Shown here: in pieces, positions 1 to 8,617 of the stretch
Position numbering within the stretch: position 1 is the stretch's first letter
Layout of the letters: each line of letters starts with the position of its first letter
NCBI GenBank assembly: GCA_963920705.1
Contig: CAWUCO010000284.1
Coordinates: 308,222-372,221, forward strand
Source: Odiellus spinosus
Taxonomy: Eukaryota > Arthropoda > Arachnida > Opiliones > Phalangiidae
DNA length: 64,000 nucleotides
Direction of reading: 5' to 3'
Program-made: the position numbers and the translations under genes
Notes under the pieces: model-generated
Seen by the model: only the letters and a program-made list of their open reading frames with translations
Told to the model about the DNA's origin: nothing
Database searches by the model: none

Positions 1-1
1 A

Positions 2-407
2 TATGTTCCTATTTTGGATTCCCTTCAATCATTGCTAATGAATCAATCCATAATTAAAAATTTAAAAACCTATGATGACCAGGAGAAAAATGACTTGGTA
101 TTAAGCGATTTCTCTGATTGCTCCTTTTTCAAGTCTCACGTGATAAACCAAACTAATAATCCCAAAGAAATTGTGCAGCTAATATTATTTCAAGATGCCT
201 TTGAAATTTTTAATCCCTTAGGTTCCAAAAAGTCTCTGCATAAGCAGGTTGGCGTTTATTATACGATTGGCAACCTTAAAAATTTTTGTAGGTCATCTGT
301 TGATCATATGCAGCTTGCATGCTTGTTTTTGGAATCAGACTTGAAGAATTTTGGCTACGAGAAGGTTTATGGACCATTAATTGAGGATTTAAAAAAACTT
401 GAAGCTG
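2..407 (+). pseudogene. Tnp2-like transposase, N-terminal part, split by an insertion
   Basis: The frame is open from the window edge, so the true start lies upstream; the first in-window codons read YVPILDSLQSLL. Around 191-226 lies QDAFEIFNPLGS, followed by HKQVGVYY and, near 375-406, LIEDLKKLEAG. I recognise this order (an Asp-containing block, NPLGS, HK..VYY, LxxDLKxLE.G) from a large family of uncharacterised animal transposon proteins related to CACTA Tnp2. The frame runs seven codons into the inserted element and stops at 431-433, so those last residues are foreign. The gene resumes in the same frame at 1538. The Asp in QDAFE is probably the first catalytic acidic residue; this is inferred from position, not proven. 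Confidence 0.6.
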
Positions 408-1534
408 GGGTTCGATTCTACAACTGTCCTTAAATATAAGGATTTAAACAATAAGGATAAATCCGTATTTCCCGCCTAAGGATTGTCTAAGGACAAATTC
501 AGTTTTTCAAAAATAACGATATTCTACACCACCTATCCGTACGAAAACTCCTTACATTTAAGGACAGGAGAAAAAATTCTCCTTATTTTCTCTAGTGACG
601 TATTTCCGGACATCTTACCCAATGAAACTTTGAGGAATAAAATTCGCCTCTCGAGCGAGGAGCACCGAGTTTCGTGTAATAATTTGTTAGGCCGAGGCTT
701 AGGGTTAGTCGTTCGGGGGTTATCGATACAAGTTTTGACTGTTTTTGAAATAGCAGTTTATAGAGATTTTAACTATAATTATGGCCAAAAGATTAGGAAA
801 CGTTTCCAACAGAAAAATGGAAAAAAGTACTAGATTTTTTAGAAATGCAATCGAAATTGGTAAGTGGACGCTTTATACGGCCACTTTCACCAAACAATTA
901 AGTACATGATCTATGCCTATGTTATTGTTACGCAGGCATTGACATGATAGACAACTTAGTTCTTAGAATTGGACTAGCTGGAAATCGAAAGAAACAAAAC
1001 CTAAATCTTAAGGCTATCAAAAAATAAATAAGCACGCAAAATTAGTAAAAATATATTAACAAACCATGCAACAAACCTACTTCAATGTCTACGGGAATAG
1101 CTAGAGCGTGATAGGCGATCGGCTAACCTATCCCATAATAGGTACGCGCTATCATTTTTAGCCCTAAATTATTGCTTAAATTGATAATTATTTAATTCAG
1201 AAGCTCGTAATCGATCCCTTACGACTCTTTGACGCCTTAAATCTCGTCTAATTCTTCTCCGTCGGCTTAAGCGGCTAAACGAAAAATTTCCACTGAGCTA
1301 CGATGGCGGCCATCTTTAAAATGTTTAAAAAATAAGGATGATTTTCGGTCCTTAGACCTCTAAGGTGAGGTCTAACCCTCACCTTATCATAAGGACTTTA
1401 TTTTGTCCTTAGTCAGGATAATTTTTGCTAAGGACGCTCCTAGAATATCGACATTGAGGTCTAAGGACTAATCCGTGTTTTAAGGATAAAAAATTATCCA
1501 TACACCTCGTAAGGACAGTTGTAGAATCGAACCC
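408..1534. mobile_element. 1127-bp MITE-like insertion with inverted ends and CTG target duplication
   Basis: The left end starts GGGTTCGATTCTACAACTGT and the right end is its exact reverse complement; the match extends to about 25 bases on each side (408-432 and 1510-1534). CTG stands at 405-407 and again at 1535-1537. Removing 408-1537 restores one uninterrupted frame across the break, which strongly supports a clean insertion with a 3-bp target duplication. The interior is rich in TAAGGA and TCCTTA words and has no convincing gene; a 116-codon frame at 483-833 has no recognisable features. Known: PIF/Harbinger elements make 3-bp duplications of TWA or CWG type and often begin with GGG. Inferred: a non-autonomous Harbinger-like element. 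Only a library search would settle the family. Confidence 0.75.
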
Positions 1535-1537
1535 CTG

Positions 1538-2928
1538 GTCAGGATATATTAATACCAGGATTTTCAGATACTCTAAAAGGTTATGTATTTTGTATTACGG
1601 GTGATAATTTAGGCTCCCATGGATTAGGTGGCTTCGTAGAAAGTTTTAGTGCTGGTTATATATGTCGCTTCTGTACAGTTAAAAAAGAAAAAGATTCTGA
1701 CCTAAAAGATATTTTTGGTGACCGTACAAAGGAGATTTATAACGAGGTTGTTACTAAGTTAAAGCAAGATAGGGGTAAGGGTATCGAAATTGATCATATT
1801 GATGGAATTAAGAGAGATTCAGTATTTAACAGTTTACAGTATTTTCATGTTTGTAACCCTGGTCTACCCAGCTGTATTGGCCATGACATACTTGAAGGAG
1901 TTGTTTCTTATGATATGAGGCTATACATAAATGAGTTTGTAGCAAGGAATTATTTTTGTTTAAATCAGTTAAACACGATAATTAAAATGTTCAAATTTTT
2001 TGGCAACGATTTTACAAGCGGACCTGCACAAGTTAAGGGCAGTTCAAAAAATGTATCTGGAAATGCAAGCCAAAACTGGTGTTTTGTTAGATTTTTTCCA
2101 ATCATGGTTAATGATCTGGTAACGGACAAAGATAATGAGGTCTGGAAATTGGTTATACTTCTAAAGGAAATTTGCGAGCTGATTTTTGCACCCAAAATAT
2201 CTAAAAATCAAATTGCCGTTTTAAAACAAAAAATTGAAGAATACCTTTATTTTAGATGCTCACTATTTCCAAACACCCCTTTAAGACCAAAGCATCATTA
2301 TATGGTCCATTACCCTAAGCTTATTCTGCAGTTTGGACCACTCATCTGGCTTTGGACTCTTCGATTCGAGAGTTTTCACTTTTATTTCAAAAAGGTTGCT
2401 CGTAAAATTCAAAATTTTATTCATATCACAAAAAGTATGGCAAATCACCATCAGATGCTTCAAGCGTATTATAGTGCTGGTAATCTTCTACCAGATGAAA
2501 TTCACGTTCCCCCCACAAATGCGTTCGAGTTAAATTTAGCAGTTTTTAATGATCAGATAAAAAGCTCTATCATAAACTCTGGGTTAGATATATCTGTCCC
2601 TGATATTGGTACCACTTGCACTACAAAGTTGCGTATGCGTGGAACTATCTATGAAAAAAATATGTTTATTTTCCTACGAGAAGACGAGGGTTTTTTTGTC
2701 GTTGGCCAGATAACTTTCATTTTAGTTTCTGGAGGGAGTGTATTTTTAGTGTTCAGTCTCTTCAAGTCTATTTATTCTTATGATATCGGTGTGTATGAAA
2801 TAAGTGAAGATTTGAAAAAGGTTGAATGTGTACCTTATTCGGCTTTAGCAGATTACTACCCCCTCAATATATACTACGTAAAACAAATGAAAGTTCTGAA
2901 TTTGAAGCATTCCATAGTTTTCCCCTGA
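1538..2928 (+). pseudogene. Tnp2-like transposase, central and C-terminal part
   Basis: After the insertion the frame reads GQDILIPGFSDTLKGYV and then GDNLGSHGLGGF, CRFC, a conserved IGHDILEGVV block near 1876-1905, HHYMVHYPKLILQFGPL near 2296-2346, and RFESFHFYF near 2362-2390, ending in a stop at 2926-2928. These blocks in this order match the animal Tnp2-like transposon proteins. The Asp of GHDILEG and the Glu of RFESFH are the likely second and third acidic catalytic residues; this is inferred by comparison with D-P-M-H and F-P-Y-E in the second transposase of this window. Apart from the insertion I see no frameshift or stop, so the lesion at 408-1534 may be recent. A methionine at 1915 exists but is not a credible native start because homology continues upstream of it. 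Confidence 0.65.
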
Positions 2929-3036
2929 TTTTTTTACTTAAGCTTTGTTAAATATATAGTTTATTTCATATTTTTAGTGTTTAAAAAATCACTAGCTGGA
3001 ATATTTATTCAAAATCTTATGGGGATGCCGTATCAA

Positions 3037-3143
3037 GAATTTGTTCTGGTCTATCTTTTTGTTCGTTTTTCTTGGCTTTGAAAAAGTCAGGCTTTCATGG
3101 ATTTATCCGTTAATGTCTGGCGTGTTATGACCAGAACAAATTC
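3037..3143. promoter_or_regulatory. 15-bp inverted repeat in the spacer between the two transposon genes
   Basis: GAATTTGTTCTGGTC at 3037-3051 has a perfect inverted copy at 3129-3143, 77 bp apart. It sits in the 332-bp spacer between the transposase stop and the next gene. A pyrimidine-rich stretch ending TTTCATTTAG at 3237-3246 looks like a splice acceptor, so the second gene may have an untranslated first exon in this spacer. The inverted pair could be a protein-binding site or a promoter element; no role is shown by sequence alone. Confidence 0.35.
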
Positions 3144-3260
3144 ATGTTACTGCTTACTTTGAGAGAGAAAAATTACAAATTTCTTATATAGGCTTATCAC
3201 GATAAAGGAAGTTTTTTTGGGTTTTTTTCTTTTTTGTTTCATTTAGCCCGAAGAAAGAAA

Positions 3261-5172
3261 ATGGAAGATGTTATTAATGAGATGGCTCCAGAACTTGGGG
3301 AGGATACAAAAATAAAGCTTTTCGAACAATTAGAATCATTGGGTGTAAACCAACGACAGATTTGCAGTATATCCACGAGGAAGATGTCAAAGATATAATG
3401 AAAACAATTGAAGCCCGTAAATTCCTAATTGTTTGTAAAGGTAGTATGTTATATTTAAATCATGGCGTAGCTCTTAAAAATTTGGATTGTAATTAGTTAA
3501 GATAAATATTTTAAATTTTAGCTCAAAAGGAAACAAATGAAAATCCTGACACAAATGTGTCACCTACTGGTGCTACTTCCATCACTACTGCCCCTTCATC
3601 AGTTGAAGCTCGGATAATCCTTGGATCGGCTACCAATATTGGCTCTTCACCCACAAATTTTTTGGCTTATCACTTAAATACTTCCTCTCTTCCCACGGAC
3701 GTGGAAGATGCCTTTGTAGAGAACGTAAGGCTTACACCTCCACAGCGGATTGAACTTGTTCGCGTTGTGGTATCAGATGCTTTCAAGTTGACTGTAAGAC
3801 CAAGAAAAGCGGATATGGAGGTTGTGGCTCGAAAAATTGTTTCCGAATATCCGAAGAGCTTGCAAGATAAGGCTGGAACTGATATCATTGGTAATGGCTA
3901 CACATCGCTTTTACATCAGTTGGTAGCCAAAGTGGATAATGTATTAAGGAACAAATCCATTCGAATCCGTAAACCTGCCAAGAAGACACCAAAAATATCG
4001 AACCAGGAAAATATTGATGACCCAGCTGCCGCTAACACTAGTCAAGACATGGAAAATGTTGCAAAGCCAAACAGTTCTAACCAGAAACGAAAGTCAGATA
4101 TCGTTCTTTGTCAAGAGAGCTATGGGTGTGTTAATTTTATGCCATCCGTTTCGCCAAGGCAGCATGCAGAAATGAAAGAGAAATCGACTCAACTGAAGAG
4201 GCTTTTTCGGGAAAACCAGTTGGACAAGGAAACAATGAAACTATTTCTTGAAACTTACAATTTACAAAGACTTTTAATTAATGAGGCTGAAATGTCAGTT
4301 CTTGATATCCAAGAAGAATTTCCAATTTTGTGGATTGAGAAGGGTTTCTTGGCGCATGCCAAAGAACTTATGGGTTTTGATATGAAAGAAAAAATTATTT
4401 CAACCATGGAAGAGGAAACCACACGGCTTTTCAATTTCTTCAAAAGCCAAAAAAAAAAAATCACCTTTCCTAGAAGGTATTTTTGGATGAGGTTTCAAAA
4501 ATAGAGGATTCTAAATCTGCCGAAGTTCAAGCCATATTTTTCATGATTGTCGACTATTTCAACGAGCAACCAATTTTTTTTTTTCAACTAAAGCCTGTAA
4601 GTCATTTTTTATTAAGATAGGGTACCCATTGATAAAGAGCTATCTATATATTAATTGATTTCATCTAGGTTACAGAAACTATTTCATCTATAGAGGAATC
4701 TGGAACTCTCCCAGCTACTCCAGTCATCATATCTTTTGGTGCGGAAAACCCGTTAATCATTAAAACTTTTAGTGTGCCTTCAGTATGACAATATTGTTTT
4801 TGATTTCATTTACAGGGAATTCCAACGTTCTGGAGGCAGATTTCACTATAGCGATTGATGGGAAAGTGGTTATAAAACTGATAAGCAGCTTCATGACAGC
4901 CATCACCATTTGGTTTGCGTCTTTTTATGTTTTAAATATCAAATATCCAGATGAATGTATGCTGACTCTAGAGTTCATTCAAAGGTAATGACATTGTTTA
5001 TAAGTTTTTTATTTATATATGTATTTATTTAAAACTCGCTCAATTTTTATTAAGGTGCCTACTTAAAATCAATCCGTCAACTGGAAGCAAGGGAAAGAAG
5101 CGTGGCATGAATAGGAGAGTCTTGGGTCTAGTTAACAAAATAGCTATGCATGTTAATGATTCTTCTGTTTAA
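3261..5172 (+). pseudogene. Transposon accessory gene with SAM-like N-terminus, five exons, frameshifted
   Basis: Proposed exons are 3261-3440, 3522-4596, 4669 to about 4784, 4816-4984 and 5055-5172. Introns start GT and end AG (GTAGTA...TTTTAG, GTAAGT...ATCTAG, GTAATG...TTAAG). Exon 1 encodes a SAM-like domain (FEQLESLGV, then DLQYIHEEDVKDIMK and IEARKFL), but the two halves are in different frames, so there is an indel near 3345-3360. Exon 2 carries a low-complexity basic linker and a helical C-terminal part. A second frameshift lies in the A-run at 4449-4460, after which the frame continues DEVSKIEDSKSAEVQAI. Exon 4 has WFASFYVLNIKYP and LEFIQR; exon 5 ends in LGLVNKIA and a stop. The phase at the exon 3/4 junction does not fit cleanly. 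I recognise this as the partner protein often found beside such transposases in animal genomes, function unknown. Confidence 0.55.
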
Positions 5173-5176
5173 AATT

Positions 5177-5182
5177 AATAAA
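5177..5182 (+). terminator. AATAAA polyadenylation signal
   Basis: AATAAA lies five bases after the stop codon of the accessory gene and is the expected 3'-end signal for that transcript. The hexamer is common in AT-rich DNA, so position is the main support. Confidence 0.45.
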
Positions 5183-5280
5183 TTGGAGGAATAATTAAAA
5201 AATGAAAATCAACTGGTCTAATTACAATTTTTGTGTTTATTGCGTCATTTGAGTGTCTTAAAATCAACTATAAAAATATT

Positions 5281-5470
5281 GTAGAAATAATGGGAATTTT
5301 CATGTTGCAACAACGAGCTAACTAAATTCTACATCTAAATTGCCGTGGAAGTAATGGGAATTTTCATGTTGCAACAACGAGCTAGCTAAATTCTACATCT
5401 AAATTGCCGTGGAAGTAATGAGAATTTTCATGTTGCAACAACGGGTTGTCGTGGAAATAATGGAAAATTA
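5281..5470. repeat. 64-bp tandem repeat, about 2.7 copies
   Basis: TAATGGGAATTTTCATGTTG begins at 5288 and 5352, and with one base change at 5416, giving an exact 64-bp period. The third copy loses the middle part and passes into unrelated sequence. It lies in the 3' noncoding part of the CMC transposon, where tandem subterminal repeats are common in this group. Confidence 0.85.
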
Positions 5471-5584
5471 TCGTTATCATATCGAGTAAAAGTAAAATTT
5501 CTTCATACTTGTCGTATCTAGAACTATCATTTACTTGCAATTTTTACGTCAATATTGCTGTCATGGTTTACATTACATATCGAC

Positions 5585-5661
5585 CGTAACTTTACAGTAA
5601 CTTTCCTGGTAATTTTCTGCCAGGTTATTTACCGTAAAATCAACAGTAACTTTTAACAGTG
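5585..5661. other. Right terminus of the CMC transposon with subterminal repeats
   Basis: The last bases read AACAGTG at 5655-5661. Inside them are CGTAACTTTACAGTAACTTT (5585-5604), CCTGG/CCAGG in inverted orientation (5605 and 5621 areas), TTACCGTAAAAT and CAGTAACTTTT (5644-5654). Read from the other strand the end starts CACTGTTAAAAGTTACTG. CACT-type ends with repeated short words just inside are typical of CMC transposons. The partner left end is outside the window, so this stays an inference. Confidence 0.5.
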
Positions 5662-6385
5662 CAGGAATTTGTCTCTGTGCAAGTTTCTTATGTAACTTTG
5701 GTTTTGCAGACCATTTCAGTCACCCCTTCCTCAACCCCCGTTGGCATCTCCCATTCCTTTCGCGTTTAATATTCCGCATACCACAAGCGCGAATACAGGG
5801 ACAGTTATAATGTAATTTGCCCCACCTAATTAAGTTGATCTGGAGCGTTTGCTACATGGGTGCTTACTCTTCTCTAAAACTTTAGGAATTTACAACAACC
5901 AACAATATGGGTTGATATCTATAATAGAGTAAATTTGCAATAGGAATAAAATTGCAATACTTGAGATCATACGCCTTAAACGTAGACTATTTTTCGAATT
6001 GTTCATCTTTCTATTATCTTTCTAATGTATAATAATTGATCAGAATAATTCGGAGAACCCGGTAGGGTTCTATGTTATGGGCTGATCATCATTTGTAATG
6101 TTATTTTGATTTCCTAAAAAATTCAGTCTAGCCAATCAAAACGCTCCATTTTCCCATAGAAATAACATTAAAATCGACTTTTTCGAGGACATGTCCGTTC
6201 CGGGACATAACTTATCGAAATAATCATTTGTTACAGTTGAAACTAATTTTATATGGTAGAGCAAGGTTCGAATGTGTGCCTTTTCCAAGTTTCATTTAAA
6301 AATATTAAGTCTAAGTATTTTAAAAATAATTCTGAAGTTGACCCTTTTTTTGGTACTTAGCTGGTTTCGCGCATGGCCAAATTCG
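5662..6385. other. Gene-free stretch with a weak hairpin
   Basis: No open frame or known element is recognised here. A perfect AGAACCC/GGGTTCT pair at about 6055-6071 sits inside a longer imperfect dyad with TGATCAG and CTGATCA at its outer ends (about 6038-6091). The text around 6100-6170 (AATGTTATTTTGATT and CCCATAGAAATAACATT) resembles the ends of the neighbouring 491-bp palindrome and may be a decayed relative. Confidence 0.4.
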
Positions 6386-6876
6386 TAATGTTATTCTATG
6401 GGATTTGGTTTTTTGAAAGTGGCTTACCTTTCAGGTTTATTTTCTAATACTTCCGGATATTTTTAAAACTTGGATTTTCCGTGTGGTATGAACTAAGATT
6501 CGAGCTTTATTTTAAGACTAATTTCATAATAATACACCGATTAGTTGGCCCACAATCTATTCATGAAAACGGAGGGAACAACAAGGCGGAGAAATAGATT
6601 CGCCAAAAACCTAAGCCTAATTTGTCAAATTAGGCTTAGGTTTTATATGTCTTTTTAAAATCACGAGCAGGAGCGCGCTTGATATGGACGCTAATGACCT
6701 AATTTCTCCTCCTTCATATTTTTGCCGTTTTTATAAATAGACTGTGGGCAAACTATTCGGTGTAAAATTATGAAATTAATCTTAAATTAAAGCCCGAAAA
6801 ATATCTGGAAGCATTAGAAAATAAATCTGATAGGTAAGTCTCTTTCAAAAAATCTAAATCCCATAGAATAACATTA
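6386..6876. mobile_element. 491-bp foldback (palindromic) element
   Basis: The stretch is one long inverted repeat centred on 6624-6626. The core has 18-bp perfect arms (AAAACCTAAGCCTAATTT and its complement) around the loop GTC. Pairing continues imperfectly outward to the ends, which read TAATGTTATTCTATGGG at 6386 and its exact complement at 6860-6876. No coding capacity is seen. The best guess is a non-autonomous foldback or MITE element; TA at both ends could be a TA target duplication, but being part of a palindrome it is ambiguous. Confidence 0.75.
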
Positions 6877-6969
6877 AGTTTCAATTTCTCCGCCTTAAAA
6901 CTTAAAAGTACTCTCCTTTTTAAAAATGTGAAAGTCCGAACGACTTGGCATTTCGAACGGCAATAAGGA

Positions 6970-8551
6970 AGGTATTAACATCCAAAATAATGAAAAAAAT
7001 AATTTAAATTTACTTTAAAGGGTAATGGGAAAAATATGAAGATTTCGCTGCGGCTGTCGGAGGTATTAACATCAAAAATGATGAAAAAATTAATTTTAAT
7101 GGGATTAAAGGGCACTGGTAAAAATGTAGAGATTTGACTGGAATCAAGTGCGGCTGCCGGAGGTATTAACATCAAAAATTATTAAAAAAATAATTTTAAT
7201 TGGGTTTGAAGGGCACTGGTAAAAATGTAGAGATTTGACTGGAATCAAGTGCGGCTGCCGGAGGTATTAACATCAAAAATTATGAAAAAATTAATTTTAA
7301 TTGAGTTTAAAGGGCAATGGTAAAAATGTAGAGATCTGACTGAATCAAGTGAGGCTGCCTCAGCTATTAACATCAAAAATTGTAAAAAAAAATAATTTTA
7401 ATTGGGTTTAAAGGGCAATGGTAAAAATGTAGAGATCTGACTGAATCAAGTGAGGCTGTCACAGCTATTAACATAAAAAATTATGAAAAAATTAATTTTA
7501 ATTAGGATTAAAGGGCACTGGTAAAAATGTAGAGATTTGACTGAATCAAGTGCGGCTGCCACAGCTATTAACATCAAAAATTATGAAAAAATTAATTTTA
7601 GTTGGGATTAAAGGGCAATGGTAAAAATGTTGAGATTTGACTGAATCAAGTGCGGCTGCCCCAGCTTTTATTTACATCAAAAATAATGAAAAAATTAATT
7701 TTAATTGGGATTAAAGGGCAATGGTAAAAATGTAGAGATTTGACTGAATCAAGTGCGGCTCCCCCAGCTATTAACATCAAAAATAATGTAAAAATTAATT
7801 TTAATTGGGATTAAAGGGCAATGGTAAAAATGTAGAGATTTGACTGAATCAAGTGCGGCTGCCCCAGCTATTAACATCAAAAATAATGTAAAAATTAATT
7901 TTAATTGGGATTAAAGGGCAATGGTAAAAATGTAGAGATTTGACTGAATCAAGTGCGGCTGCCCCAGCTATTAACATCAAAAATAATGTAAAAATTAATT
8001 TTAATTGGGATTAAAGGGCAATGGTAAAAATGTAGAGATTTGACTGAATCAAGTGAGGCTGCCCCAGCTATTAACATCAAAAATAATGAAAAAATTAATT
8101 TTAATTGGGATTAAAGGGCACTGGTAAAAATGTAGAAATTTGACTGAATCAAGTGAGGCTGCCCCAGCTATTAACATCAAAAATTGTGAAAAAATTAATT
8201 TTAATTTGGTTTAAAGGGCAATGGTAAAAATGTAGAGATCTGACTGAATCAAGTGCGGCTGCCGCAGCTATTAACATCAAAAATTATGAAAAAATTAATT
8301 TTAATTGGGATTAAAGGGCAATGGTAAAAATGTAGAGATCTGACTGAATCAAGTGAGGCTGCCTCAGCTATTAACATCAAAAATTGTAAAAAAAAATAAT
8401 TTTAATTGGGTTTAAAGGGCAATGGTAAAAATGTAGAGATCTGACTGAATCAAGTGAGGCTGTCACAGCTATTAACATCAAAAATTATGAAAAAATTAAT
8501 TTTAATTGGGTTTAAAGGGCAATGGTAAAAATGTAGAGATTTGACTGAATC
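6970..8551. repeat. 100-bp minisatellite, about 16 copies
   Basis: ATGGTAAAAATGTAGAGATT recurs at 7821 and 7921 and, with small changes, through the block at 100 +/- 2 bp. Each unit runs GCTATTAACATCAAAAATTA, an AT-rich middle (AATTAATTTTAATTGGG), ATTAAAGGGCAATGG and GACTGAATCAAGTGCGGCTG. The first copies (6970-7170) are the most diverged and carry GGAGGTATTAACATC. The central copies from about 7680 to 8040 are nearly identical, a sign of recent homogenisation. There are no spacers between copies, so it is not a CRISPR array. The last copy breaks off at about 8551, 67 bp before the next foldback element. Confidence 0.92.
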
Positions 8552-8617
8552 ACTTTTTAAAGGGCTAGTCTTTTAATATAGAAGTTAACACTTTCGTGTT
8601 AGACTGAAGTGACAGAT

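Larger units (their letters stand above)
1..5661 (+). mobile_element. CMC (CACTA/EnSpm-like) DNA transposon, left end outside window
   Basis: Seen: a Tnp2-like transposase frame (2-2928, interrupted), a same-strand multi-exon accessory gene (3261-5172) with an AATAAA signal, a 64-bp tandem repeat, and a terminus reading AACAGTG at 5655-5661, which on the other strand is CACTGTT. Just inside that end lie several GTAACTTT or TTACAGTAAC words. Known: CACTA/EnSpm and related CMC transposons end in CACT-type inverted repeats with short subterminal repeats bound by transposase, and encode Tnp2-like enzymes. Inferred: these parts form one element of more than 5.6 kb whose left end lies upstream of base 1, so the matching left terminus and the target duplication cannot be checked. 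The copy is dead: its transposase is interrupted and its accessory gene is frameshifted. Confidence 0.55.

Noticed and set aside
408-420. tRNA gene or SINE suggested by GGTTCGATTC
   Set aside because: No A box or cloverleaf found upstream, and the word lies in a terminal inverted repeat present in both orientations.
690-730. Telomere-like TTAGGGTTAG
   Set aside because: Only one short occurrence, with no array; chance.
483-833. 116-codon open frame inside the MITE
   Set aside because: Starts at a non-ATG codon, has no recognisable domain and lies in a non-autonomous element with many short repeat words.
1965-2533. Short frames on either strand over the transposase (1965-2195, 2281-2463, 2333-2533)
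   Set aside because: Shadows of the Tnp2-like reading frame, which shows family motifs along its length.
6975-7175. 66-codon minus-strand frame in the minisatellite
   Set aside because: It spans two repeat units and has no features beyond the repeat.
6970-8551. CRISPR array
   Set aside because: The 100-bp units are directly adjacent without unique spacers and the context is eukaryotic.
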